A stretch of 64,000 nt of DNA from Phaeodactylibacter xiamenensis (lineage in GTDB: Bacteria; Bacteroidota; Bacteroidia; Chitinophagales; Saprospiraceae): positions 62,001 through 126,000 of the forward strand of contig NZ_JPOS01000016.1 in NCBI RefSeq assembly GCF_000759025.1, written 5' to 3'. Shown piece by piece: positions 42,973-51,697 of this stretch (its first letter is position 1; every line of letters starts with the position of its first letter). A program made the position numbers and the translations under genes. The notes beneath the pieces were generated by a model. The model worked only from the letters and a program-made list of their open reading frames with translations, was not told the origin of the DNA and made no database searches.

Positions 42973-44097
42973 ATGAAATACGTATTTTTCATCTTCATCC
43001 TTTCTGCGAGCCTGATGGCTTGCCAAAACGAAGCGGCCCCGGCAGATGCCACCGAAACGCCGGCTGATACTGAAATCGCAGATGGCCTCATCCACTTATC
43101 CGCCGCCCAACTGAAGGAGGCAGGTATTCAAACCGGACAGCCCGAGCAGCGGGAAATTCCGACTTACCTTTCCTGCTCCGGCACCATTGATGTGCCCCCG
43201 GCTTATCAGCAGGCGGTGCACAGCCCGGTGATGGGTTTTGTGCGCGACATCCGCCATCTGCCCGGTGAACAGATCCGGCGGGGCGAACGCCTGGCCAGCA
43301 TTGACCACCCTGATCTGGTACGGCTTCAGCGGACTTTCCTGGAAACGGCTGCACAGCTGCCTTACCTTCAAAAAGACAGGGACCGTAAGGCCGAACTGGC
43401 TCAGTCGGATGCCGCTTCCCAGAGAGACTATGAACTGGCGATATCGGAACTGTCCATCATGCAGGCCCGGTACGAAGGCCTGAAAGCAGAGCTGGAACTC
43501 ATCGGTATCGATGCTAAAAATGTGGAGGAAACGAAGAAGATTCAATCTGCAATCGGCATTTACGCCCCCGCCGGTGGGCAGCTCACACACGTGGAAGTCC
43601 GCTCCGGGCAGCTCGTACAGCCGGAGACCATGCTTTTCCAGGTCACTGATGACAGTCATCTCCACCTGGAACTGCAAGTCTATGCCAAAGACCTGCACCT
43701 CGTGAAAAAAGGACAGCCGGTGATCGCCAACCTGCCGGGCGAAGAGGCACCGATAACCGGTACAGTGCACCTGGTGAACCAAAGCATTGATATGGATCAG
43801 AAGACCGCTCGGGTGCATGTCCACCTGGATGAAGGCGCCTCCAAACTGGCGATCGGCAGCTTCCTGTTTGCCAAAATACAGACGGACAGCCGCATGGCGC
43901 TGACCGTGCCGGAAGAAGCGCTGATCCGATCCGGGGAGGAGGCTTTTGTCTTTCAGGAAACCGGGAATGGCTTTCAGCGAATACCGGTAAAGCCGGGCAC
44001 CGCTGCCGATGGGTATGTGGAGATTAGCGGAACAAGTATCACCGACCGGACGCCGGTGGCGCTTAAGGGTGCGTATTATATTAATGGTACGGAGTAG
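42973..44097 (+). CDS. CusB-like periplasmic adaptor lipoprotein
   Basis: 374 residues from MKYVFFIFILSASLMACQNE at 42973, 20 bases after the pump gene. Upstream codons overlap the pump and are rejected. The lipobox SLMAC marks a lipoprotein. The adaptor pattern follows: a barrel-sandwich half (GFVRDIRHLPGEQIRRGERL), a coiled hairpin (LQRTFLETAAQLPYLQKDRD ...), the second lipoyl half (IYAPAGGQLTHVEVRSGQLV) and a C-terminal beta-barrel with PEEALIRSGEEAFVFQE. It links pump and channel. Confidence 0.87.
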   Translation: MKYVFFIFILSASLMACQNEAAPADATETPADTEIADGLIHLSAAQLKEAGIQTGQPEQREIPTYLSCSGTIDVPPAYQQAVHSPVMGFVRDIRHLPGEQIRRGERLASIDHPDLVRLQRTFLETAAQLPYLQKDRDRKAELAQSDAASQRDYELAISELSIMQARYEGLKAELELIGIDAKNVEETKKIQSAIGIYAPAGGQLTHVEVRSGQLVQPETMLFQVTDDSHLHLELQVYAKDLHLVKKGQPVIANLPGEEAPITGTVHLVNQSIDMDQKTARVHVHLDEGASKLAIGSFLFAKIQTDSRMALTVPEEALIRSGEEAFVFQETGNGFQRIPVKPGTAADGYVEISGTSITDRTPVALKGAYYINGTE

Positions 44098-44110
44098 AGG
44101 GAACGTGGGG

Positions 44111-44140
44111 AGGCACCTGTGAATTACGGGTGCCTTCTTT
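44111..44140 (+). terminator. Terminator after the metal-efflux operon
   Basis: Arms AGGCACC (44111-44117) and GGTGCCT (44129-44135) followed by a T-rich tail (TCTTTTAT). Confidence 0.75.
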
Positions 44141-44252
44141 TATGTGGTATTACATGGTAAATTGATCCATCCGCAGATTTTCTTATTCCAAAAGCCTTTT
44201 TTCTGTCTTCGAAAAGGAACTATAGCTGGATACCTCCCTTGATGTGCTAAGC

Positions 44253-44651
44253 CTACTCTTCTTCACTTGCTAGCCTTGAAGTACTGGAAAGAGCTTGCTT
44301 CAATTCTTCTTGTAATTCTCCTACTATTTGCGCTATCATTCGGTTTGAAATATTGTCTTGTTCTGATTTATCGTAAATAGATAATAAATAAATATCGGTA
44401 TCTTTTGGTTTTTGGACTAGCTTAGTCTCAACGTAAGTAATTATCCTCATGCCACCACTTTTGCCTTTGCCTTTACTTCTAACCGCGAGCCTTACCTTGT
44501 AAACATTTTCACTGATTTGGACTCCAATTCTTGGTTCCCCCTCTAGTTCTTCCGTAAAATCCAGAAGCTCCCGCCTCAAAGAGCGGTATTTTTTGATTAA
44601 TTTTTTCGCTTCTCTTTCAAAGTTCGGGGTCAATATAACATTAACACTCAT
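44253..44651 (-). CDS. RelE/HigB-like toxin
   Basis: 132 residues. The RelE-superfamily pattern is visible: VILTPNFEREAKKLIKKYRS, ELEGEPRIGVQISENVYKVR, then GGMRIITYVE and DIYLLSIYDKSE. These small proteins cleave mRNA on the ribosome. It follows its antitoxin gene with an 11-base overlap, so the two are coupled. The C-terminal ~30 residues are helical and longer than in typical RelE. Confidence 0.75.
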   Translation of the reverse strand: MSVNVILTPNFEREAKKLIKKYRSLRRELLDFTEELEGEPRIGVQISENVYKVRLAVRSKGKGKSGGMRIITYVETKLVQKPKDTDIYLLSIYDKSEQDNISNRMIAQIVGELQEELKQALSSTSRLASEEE

Positions 44652-44862
44652 CTAAAAAATTTTGCATCGTGCGTCTTGGTAACTCACCGGATTGGATTTG
44701 CTGTACCTCATCGAAGGCTTTCCTTAAACGCTCTTTAAGCTTTTTATACTCAAAGAATTCGCTCAGCTCATTTTGAAAGTCTTCCCATTCTGCAAATGGG
44801 ATCATTACCGCCTTCTTGTTGCCGCTTTCATCTACCACAAATTCAAGATTCATTTTTCCCAT
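44641..44862 (-). CDS. Antitoxin of the RelE-like module
   Basis: 73 residues, MGKMNLEFVVDESGNKKAVM then IPFAEWEDFQNELSEFFEYK, a Phd/AxeT-like short antitoxin in which IPxxEWE precedes an acidic helix that wraps the toxin. It is the first gene of the pair. An internal ATG (MNLEF) is an alternative start. Antitoxin identity is inferred mainly from the partner. Confidence 0.65.
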   Translation of the reverse strand: MGKMNLEFVVDESGNKKAVMIPFAEWEDFQNELSEFFEYKKLKERLRKAFDEVQQIQSGELPRRTMQNFLDEC

Positions 44863-44946
44863 TTCTTAACTATTTGTACTCAATAATACAAAAAACCTCT
44901 GCTCATTTTAGTTCAATTCCCCATTGTTTTTATGGTCTGAGTCCGG

Positions 44947-45186
44947 ACTAGTGGTCTGTCAAGTGTTAATTTATGGGTTGAGTGGGAGCGAATTTTGAGG
45001 CTAATCAACCTGTCCGTGTCTCGTCGCCTGTTGGCTTTGGCCACCGGAGACCGTACTTAGGTACTAAGGCAGGCGGGGGCGGATGTTCCCGCGCATAGCA
45101 GCGCTACGTAAGGGGTTATCCAACGAAGAGTAGCCTCATAAGTCGCCGCAGGCAACCCCTGGTTTTAGCCTTGACAGACCACTAGT
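44947..45186. mobile_element. MITE-like element with 17-bp perfect inverted ends
   Basis: ACTAGTGGTCTGTCAAG at 44947-44963 is exactly inverted at 45170-45186. The 206 bases between contain no gene and carry an inner inverted pair (GAGGCTA near 44998, TAGCCTC near 45132). Because ACTAGT is itself a palindrome, the boundary between a CTAG-type target duplication and the terminal repeat cannot be fixed. It looks like a non-autonomous transposon, and its parent element is not in the window. Confidence 0.65.
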
Positions 45187-45308
45187 GTGTGACTAAATCA
45201 CAAAGTCAATATTCAGGTCTGTTAGGCCAGGAAACAGGCCGCCCCTTTCCCATCTTTTGCCGAAGTGTGTTATTTTTACCGCTAACTATCATAAACGACC
45301 TGACACCC

Positions 45309-45860
45309 ATGACCGCAAAATCCAACCTTCCCAACCGCGCGGAGCGCAGAAAAGCGCAGCAGCGCAAACAACGCAACCTTATCCTTTTGATGGCTATTCT
45401 CGCACTCCCTGTAGTCGGGGGGCTAATCTATATGTCTATGCCAAAATCCACGCCAAAGGCTTCGGGGCCACAGTTTACCAAACAGGGCACGCTTACGTTT
45501 TATGCAGAGCAGGGCGATCAGGCGATCAGCACTATTGATATCGAAATCAAAGCCGATGATATGGGCCGGGCGGAAGGCATGATGTGGCGCAAGTCCATGG
45601 AAGACAATCAGGGCATGCTTTTCATTATGGAGCGGGCAGAGCCGCAGTCCTTTTGGATGCGCAATACTTATATCCCTTTGGATATCATCTTCATCAGTGA
45701 AGAGCAGCGCATCCTGAATATCCGCAAGAATGCACAGCCCCAGACGCTGAGCCCGCAGACCAGTCAGGGAGACGCCAAATATGTACTGGAGGTAATTGGA
45801 GGCCTGTCCGATAAGCTGGGGGTAAAGCCGGGCGACCGGGTTGAATTTGAGCGCCAATAA
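45309..45860 (+). CDS. DUF192 family protein
   Basis: 183 residues from MTAKSNLPNRAERRKA at 45309. The longer frame from 45189 is preceded by the MITE end and has no protein character. One membrane anchor (LILLMAILALPVVGGLIYM) is followed by the DUF192 domain: RAEGMMWRKSMEDNQGMLFI, SFWMRNTYIPLDIIFISEEQ, and a C-terminal YVLEVIGG...GVKPGDRVEF. A small membrane-tethered envelope protein of unknown function. Confidence 0.85.
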   Translation: MTAKSNLPNRAERRKAQQRKQRNLILLMAILALPVVGGLIYMSMPKSTPKASGPQFTKQGTLTFYAEQGDQAISTIDIEIKADDMGRAEGMMWRKSMEDNQGMLFIMERAEPQSFWMRNTYIPLDIIFISEEQRILNIRKNAQPQTLSPQTSQGDAKYVLEVIGGLSDKLGVKPGDRVEFERQ

Positions 45861-45862
45861 AA

Positions 45863-45899
45863 AATCCCCCCGACGCGGTCGTGCCGTGCCGGGGGGATT
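45863..45899. terminator. Bidirectional terminator between DUF192 gene and atpG
   Basis: Arms AATCCCCCC(G) and (C)GGGGGGATT with A and T runs on either side, so it can stop transcription from both converging units. Confidence 0.85.
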
Positions 45900-45939
45900 A
45901 TAACAATTGTACTAGAAAACCCGCTGAGCGGGATCAATA

Positions 45940-46842
45940 TTATCCATTCTCGAGGGCAGCCGCACCACCCACAATTTCGAGGATTTCGTTTGTAATGGCT
46001 TCCTGACGTGCTTTGTTGTAGGAAATCTTGAGGTCGCGCAGCAGTTCCTGAGCGTTCTCCGTTGCCTTGTCCATAGCCGTCATACGGGCACCGTGCTCAG
46101 AAGCGTGGGTGTCGAGGACGTACTTTTGGAATTGCGTCTGAAGGATGGTCGGAATAAGGTATTCCAGCAATGCTTCCTTACCGGGCTCGAAAATATAGTC
46201 AGCCAGCATGCCTTCCGTTTCTTCTTCGCCAGCTTCCGCCTCAATCTTAGGGACAGGAAGGAACTGCTCCACCTGTGTAATCTGAGTGGCGGCATTTTTG
46301 AACTTGCCGTAGGTCACGTCAACCGCATCAAAATCCCCCTCCTCAAAATACTGAATGAGCATCTTAGGCACTTCCGACACTTTGTCGAAGCTCAGATCAT
46401 CAAAGAGATTGACATAGCCCGGGATGAAGTCCAGGTCCGGATAGCGCTTTTTAAAGTACTCCGCTCCTTTCTTGCCGATGCACAGCATGCTCAGGTTGCC
46501 GCTTTCGCGCACAGCTGCATACTTAGTCTCCACCAGATGAGCTGCTGCTTTGGAGATATTGGAGTTGAACGCACCGCAAAGACCACGGTTGGACGTTACC
46601 ACGACGATGCAGGCTTTCTTTACCTCGCGCTCAACGCCAAGGCTGCTGCCGGCATCTCCTTCCAGATTGGAAAGGATGTTGCGCAGTACCTGATTCAGTT
46701 TATCAGCATAGGGGCGCATCTGCAGGATCGCATCCTGCGCACGGCGCAGCTTAGCCGCTGACACCATCTTCATCGCCTTGGTGATCTGCTGAGTATTCTG
46801 AACCGACTTAATACGGTCCCGTACCTCTTTTAAGTTAGCCAT
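45940..46842 (-). CDS. atpG: ATP synthase gamma subunit
   Basis: 300 residues. MANLKEVRDRIKSVQNTQQI, TKAMKMVSAAKLRRAQ at the N-terminus and ARMTAMDKATENAQELL at the C-terminus are the invariant helices of the rotating F1 stalk. VVVTSNRGLCGAFNSN is also typical. Last gene of the atpBEFHAG operon and 55 bases from atpA. It ends against a bidirectional terminator, so atpD and atpC are elsewhere, as is common in Bacteroidota. Confidence 0.95.
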   Translation of the reverse strand: MANLKEVRDRIKSVQNTQQITKAMKMVSAAKLRRAQDAILQMRPYADKLNQVLRNILSNLEGDAGSSLGVEREVKKACIVVVTSNRGLCGAFNSNISKAAAHLVETKYAAVRESGNLSMLCIGKKGAEYFKKRYPDLDFIPGYVNLFDDLSFDKVSEVPKMLIQYFEEGDFDAVDVTYGKFKNAATQITQVEQFLPVPKIEAEAGEEETEGMLADYIFEPGKEALLEYLIPTILQTQFQKYVLDTHASEHGARMTAMDKATENAQELLRDLKISYNKARQEAITNEILEIVGGAAALENG

Positions 46843-46897
46843 CTATAGCAATTTTGCCGGCAGCCACCAGGGGCTGCCGATCAAATAATCGATTGTC

Positions 46898-48502
46898 TTA
46901 CTTCTTGTACTGTGCAGACAGTTCAGCTGCCAGTGCTTCTACCTTGTCTGTAGCGTCTTTGTCGAGTTTACCTGCTCGGAAAGTGTCAAGCACTTCAGGG
47001 TACTGCTTCTCCAGAGTGGTCAGGAAGAGCTCCTCGAACTCCTTCACCTTTTCTACCGGCACATTACGCAGTTTGCCTTTGGTACCCAGGTAAATGATCG
47101 CCACCTGTTTCTCAACCGATACCGGAGAGTACTGTGGCTGCTTCAGGATTTCCACGTTGCGCTTACCTTTCTCCAGCACGGCCGTTGTTGCAGCATCAAG
47201 GTCAGAACCGAACTTGGAGAACGCCTCCAGCTCGCGGTACTGTGCCTGATCGAGCTTCAGGGTACCGGATACTTTCTTCATGGACTTGATCTGAGCCGAA
47301 CCACCCACACGGGATACGGAGATACCTACGTTAATCGCAGGGCGCACACCAGCGTTGAAGAGGTTGGACTCGAGGAAGATCTGACCGTCGGTAATGGAAA
47401 TTACGTTGGTCGGGATATAGGCAGAAACGTCACCCGCCTGCGTCTCGATGATCGGCAGGGCCGTCAGTGAGCCACCACCTTTTACCAATGGCTCGCCTTT
47501 TTCGTCTTTGGCGTTGGCCAGGGTTTCCGGCAGGTCGTTCATATTGCGGGCAATCTCGTCGTTGCTGATGATCTTCGCTGCACGCTCCAGAAGACGGGAG
47601 TGCAGGTAGAATACGTCACCAGGGTAGGCCTCACGGCCCGGAGGACGGCGCAGCAGCAGGGATACCTCACGGTAAGCTACCGCCTGCTTGGACAGGTCAT
47701 CATAAATGATCAGGGCAGGGCGGCCTGTATCACGGAAGTACTCGCCCACAGCAGCACCGGCAAATGGTGCATAGAACTGAAGCGGTGCAGGGTCAGCAGC
47801 TGAAGCAGAAACGATAACGGTGTAGTCCATCGCTCCGTTATCTTCCAGGGTCTTCGCTACGTTGGCAACAGTAGAGGCCTTCTGACCAGAAGCTACATAG
47901 ATACAGAAAACCGGCTCGCCGCGCTCGTAGAACTCGCGCTGATTGATGATGGTGTCGATCGCAATCGCCGTCTTACCCGTCTGACGGTCACCGATGATCA
48001 GCTCCCGCTGTCCACGGCCGATTGGAATCATGGCATCGATAGACTTGATACCCGTCTGCAGCGGCTCATTTACCGGCTGACGGTAGATTACACCCGGTGC
48101 TTTACGCTCCAGTGGCATTTCGTAAGTCGTACCTTCAATAGCACCTTTACCGTCGATCGGCTCACCCAGGGCGTTCACTACGCGGCCAACGAAGCCTTCC
48201 CCTACTTTGATAGAAGCGATGCGGTTGGTACGCTGTACACGGCTGCCCTCACGGATGCCATCACTTGGGCCCATGAGTACCACACCTACGTTGTCTTCTT
48301 CCAGGTTCAGGACGATCGCCTGTGTGCCGTTATCAAATTCCACCAGTTCACCAGCCTGTGCTTTGGTCAAACCGTACACACGCGCAATACCGTCACCTAC
48401 CTGAAGTACGGTACCGTACTCTTCAAGTTCGGTTGCGGAGCTGAAACCGGAGAGTTGTTGTTTGAGTATTGCTGAGATCTCATCAGGTTTTACATCAACC
48501 AT
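46898..48502 (-). CDS. atpA: ATP synthase alpha subunit
   Basis: 534 residues. [20 protein letters not shown] at the N-terminus, Walker [25 protein letters not shown], and the alpha-signature [17 protein letters not shown] are all present. This is the non-catalytic nucleotide-binding subunit of F1. Length is standard. Confidence 0.96.
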   Translation of the reverse strand: MVDVKPDEISAILKQQLSGFSSATELEEYGTVLQVGDGIARVYGLTKAQAGELVEFDNGTQAIVLNLEEDNVGVVLMGPSDGIREGSRVQRTNRIASIKVGEGFVGRVVNALGEPIDGKGAIEGTTYEMPLERKAPGVIYRQPVNEPLQTGIKSIDAMIPIGRGQRELIIGDRQTGKTAIAIDTIINQREFYERGEPVFCIYVASGQKASTVANVAKTLEDNGAMDYTVIVSASAADPAPLQFYAPFAGAAVGEYFRDTGRPALIIYDDLSKQAVAYREVSLLLRRPPGREAYPGDVFYLHSRLLERAAKIISNDEIARNMNDLPETLANAKDEKGEPLVKGGGSLTALPIIETQAGDVSAYIPTNVISITDGQIFLESNLFNAGVRPAINVGISVSRVGGSAQIKSMKKVSGTLKLDQAQYRELEAFSKFGSDLDAATTAVLEKGKRNVEILKQPQYSPVSVEKQVAIIYLGTKGKLRNVPVEKVKEFEELFLTTLEKQYPEVLDTFRAGKLDKDATDKVEALAAELSAQYKK

Positions 48503-48556
48503 GTCTGAAAAATTTTATCACTGCGCGGTGCAGCGGGTTTTCTAGTATTAAAGTCG

Positions 48557-49123
48557 TTAATTGGATACCTGCGAAATGTAGAGGTTATCCCTAAACTGAC
48601 GCTTGAGCCCGTCCAGTTTGCTGGCTAAGCTGGCGTCATAAATTTTATCGTCGAATTCCAGTACGAAGCCGCCGATCAGGTCGGGGTCCACGACGGAAAC
48701 GATTTCTACCTTCTCGTCTGTAGCTTTGCTTTCCAGCAGTTTGGCCTTGATCGCGTCCAGGGTTTTCTCATCCAGCTCGGTCGCCGTAGTGACTGTAACA
48801 GTGGAGATGTGCATGAGGCGCTTGTACTGTGCCAGGTATTCTGTCACGATTTCCGGCATATAGCTTTCACGCACTTTGGTGGTCAGCACGTCAAGGAAAG
48901 AAGAGGTCAGCTGGTCAAATTTCCCTTCGAAGAGGGTTTTGAAAATCTGCTTCTTCTTGTCGGTCCCCACTACCGGGCTTTTGAGCAGCAGGTACAGGTC
49001 GCGGTTGCCGAGCAATTCCTTGAAGGTTTCCATGTCCTTCGTGACGGCCTCGAGCTTATTCTGCTCCTGAGCCAGCTCGATGAGCGACTTTGCGTAGCGG
49101 GAAGCTATTCTTTGTACAGACAT
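48557..49123 (-). CDS. atpH: ATP synthase delta subunit
   Basis: 188 residues. MSVQRIASRYAKSLIELAQE at the N-terminus and VVDPDLIGGFVLEFDDKIYD, SLASKLDGLKRQF at the C-terminus match the OSCP/delta family, which joins the peripheral stalk to F1. Confidence 0.94.
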   Translation of the reverse strand: MSVQRIASRYAKSLIELAQEQNKLEAVTKDMETFKELLGNRDLYLLLKSPVVGTDKKKQIFKTLFEGKFDQLTSSFLDVLTTKVRESYMPEIVTEYLAQYKRLMHISTVTVTTATELDEKTLDAIKAKLLESKATDEKVEIVSVVDPDLIGGFVLEFDDKIYDASLASKLDGLKRQFRDNLYISQVSN

Positions 49124-49173
49124 ATCAGTTATAGTTTTCGATAAGAAATGCCGGGGCAGTGCTTACCGATGGC

Positions 49174-49695
49174 TTAGTTCATTTTGAGGTCATCGACAAG
49201 GGAGCTGACAAACTGCTCCTGACCTTTCTTGTCGTCCAGTTGGCGGCGCAGCAGCTTCTCAGCGATTTCGATAGACAGCACGCCTACCTGATTTTTCAGG
49301 TCCGTCATAGCAGCCAGGCGCTGATTTTCGATGTCCTGCTTTGCGTTGTTGACGATTTTACGGGCTTCGTCCTGTGCTTTTTCCTTTGCCTCTTTAACAA
49401 TCGCCTCCTTGGTTTCCTTTGCTTCTTTCAGGATTTTGGCGCGCTCCTCCTGTGCCTCACGCAACAGTTCCTCATTCTTAGATTGCAGCGCTGCCATTTC
49501 TTCACGGGCATTGCGGGCCTCATCGAGGGCATCCTGAATGTCATTTTCCCGTTTTTTCAGGGCATTTTGGATAGGGCCAAAAGCCATGCGGCCGAGCAGG
49601 GCCCAAACCAGCAGGAAGATTAGAGTCGTCCAGAAAATCAGGCCTGGATCGGGCTTGATAACGGAGAAGTCAGCCAAAAACAATACGTTAGCCAT
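49174..49695 (-). CDS. atpF: ATP synthase b subunit
   Basis: 173 residues. One N-terminal membrane helix (GLIFWTTLIFLLVWALLGRM) is followed by a long charged coiled coil (KNEELLREAQEERAKILKEA ...). This is the peripheral stalk of Fo. Confidence 0.94.
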   Translation of the reverse strand: MANVLFLADFSVIKPDPGLIFWTTLIFLLVWALLGRMAFGPIQNALKKRENDIQDALDEARNAREEMAALQSKNEELLREAQEERAKILKEAKETKEAIVKEAKEKAQDEARKIVNNAKQDIENQRLAAMTDLKNQVGVLSIEIAEKLLRRQLDDKKGQEQFVSSLVDDLKMN

Positions 49696-49819
49696 TGTAT
49701 CGAAAAAGTTTAGAAGGTAATTTTTGTTAATCCAGCCAGCTCACTCAAGCCAGGGGGCGCAGGCAGCCAACCGCTGCTGCAACCACCCTGTGCTTCAATT
49801 TTCGTGGCTCGGGGGCAAA

Positions 49820-50023
<204 letters not shown>

Positions 50024-50049
50024 TTATATGAGTGAGTAAAATAAAATGC

Positions 50050-51333
50050 TTAATGTGCATGTGCCTCGTCGTGGTGGTGCTCTTCTACGGCTGCCCCAAT
50101 GTAGGAAGCAGACAGGATCGCAAACACAAAGGCTTGCAGCGCGGCCACCAACAGCTCTATCAGGTTCATGAAGGCAGTGAACAAACCACCTACCACTGCA
50201 CCCGCTGCAGCTCCTCCGGTATTGGCGCCGTTGTCGCCAAAGAGGAAGATCAAACCGATAAGGCTCAGGATAATAATGTGCCCGGCCGAAATGTTCGCAA
50301 ACAAACGAATCATCAGGGAGAAGGGGCGGATAAACAGGCCAAGAATTTCCACAGGCGTCAGGATGATTTTCACCCAGCCCGGAATACCCGGCATCCAGAA
50401 TATGTGCTGCCAGTAGTCTTTCTTACCGTTCAGGTTCACCACAATGAAGGTAAACACCGCCAGTACCAGCGTCACGGCGATGTTGCCGGTAACGTTTGCA
50501 CTGCCCGGGAAGAAAGGAACCAGGCCCAGCAGGTTGCAGAACAGGATGAAGAAAAACAGCGTCATCACGAAAGGCTGGAAGCGCTCGTAGTGCTTCTCGC
50601 CAATCATGGGCTTCGTGACTTCATCACGCATGAATACAAAGAACACCTCAAAGAACGACTGAATGCCCGATGGTGCCTTTCCTTCGTTCTTCTTGTACCC
50701 GCGGGCTACCGCATTGAAGATGAAGATCAACAGCAGAGCTGCCAGGAACATGGTAAAGACATTCTTGGTAATAGAGAAGTCGTAAAATGAAGTGATGCCG
50801 CCACCCATCATGCCACCGTCGAGGGTGCTGGGTGCGTCAAGCTTATAAGATTCATTTTCGTAACTGACGTAGTAAACGTCTTTTTCTTTTCCTGCTTCGT
50901 CCGTCTCGACCTTGTGATCGATGTGTCCAACGTGTACTTCGCCTTTAGGGAAGGAAGCATCGGCGACGCGGTTGATACGCCCGTGGTTGAGTACGTAGCC
51001 ATCAACGGCGGTGTGGCCGTGCTCAAACATGGCAGAAGTACCGGTCGTCCAGCCATGGTCCGGTGCATAAAGGAAAACAGGAAGTGGGATGTGCACGCCT
51101 TTCCAGATATGGAACTCATTGGCATCGGCAATATGGTGCATGACCGTCGCTACCGGATCGTACCCTTCACCGTGCTCTTCGTTCTGATTGTGCTCTTCGT
51201 GCCCTTCGGCATGTTCGTGCCCGGCATGGTCGTCATGGCCGTGATCGTCGTGTTGCGCAAACGCAGGGCTCATAAAGCCGGTGAGGGCCAGGGCCAGCGT
51301 CAGTATGCAGAACTTCTTGATGTCCACTTTCAC
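50050..51333 (-). CDS. atpB: ATP synthase a subunit with signal peptide and His-rich extension
   Basis: 427 residues, about 150 more than the E. coli protein. A signal peptide (MKVDIKKFCILTLALALTGF ... AFA) is followed by a His/Asp/Glu-rich stretch (HDDHGHDDHAGHEHAEGHEE) before the channel domain. The channel carries the essential Arg in PFSLMIRLFANISAGHII and GFMNLIELLVAALQAFVF. This long form is known from Bacteroidota. First gene of the operon. A second His run at the very C-terminus (EEHHHDEAHAH). Confidence 0.92.
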   Translation of the reverse strand: MKVDIKKFCILTLALALTGFMSPAFAQHDDHGHDDHAGHEHAEGHEEHNQNEEHGEGYDPVATVMHHIADANEFHIWKGVHIPLPVFLYAPDHGWTTGTSAMFEHGHTAVDGYVLNHGRINRVADASFPKGEVHVGHIDHKVETDEAGKEKDVYYVSYENESYKLDAPSTLDGGMMGGGITSFYDFSITKNVFTMFLAALLLIFIFNAVARGYKKNEGKAPSGIQSFFEVFFVFMRDEVTKPMIGEKHYERFQPFVMTLFFFILFCNLLGLVPFFPGSANVTGNIAVTLVLAVFTFIVVNLNGKKDYWQHIFWMPGIPGWVKIILTPVEILGLFIRPFSLMIRLFANISAGHIIILSLIGLIFLFGDNGANTGGAAAGAVVGGLFTAFMNLIELLVAALQAFVFAILSASYIGAAVEEHHHDEAHAH

Positions 51334-51697
51334 TATTCTTATGCTTTAGTAGGCTTTGCTTAATAGAGGTGCAAAAACCAGGACCTTTAGAAATCGGCAC
51401 AAAAGTAAGGCACTTTGGCATATTAGTGAAACGTACACCCTTTTTTTTCAAATGGACTTTTGTTTTACAGGGGTTGAGAAACAGCGAGTTATAGCCGTTA
51501 TTCTCCAATTAAATAAGGTGGGATTGCAAACAAGGTACTCCGGGGCGTTTTTTGTTTCCCAAAACACAGGACTTACGGAATAATTATTTCTCCTGCTCCC
51601 CCTTGACCTAAGCGGTATTTTTTAGAAACACTAAACGGCCGCAGGGCTTTTGCGTAGTCGTTTGATTCTAAAATCTTTATCGATTACAGCCACAAGC
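51334..51697. other. Gene-free stretch upstream of atpB
   Basis: About 360 bases between atpB and the penicillin-binding-protein gene. It contains no supported reading frame and no atpI. It should hold the atp operon promoter (see 51400-51407) and the 3' region of the upstream gene. Confidence 0.5.
51400..51407 (-). promoter_or_regulatory. Possible -7 box TACTTTTG for the atp operon
   Basis: Minus-strand TACTTTTG matches TAnnTTTG 67 bases before the atpB start codon. The -33 TTG is not clear, so this is a candidate only. Confidence 0.4.
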
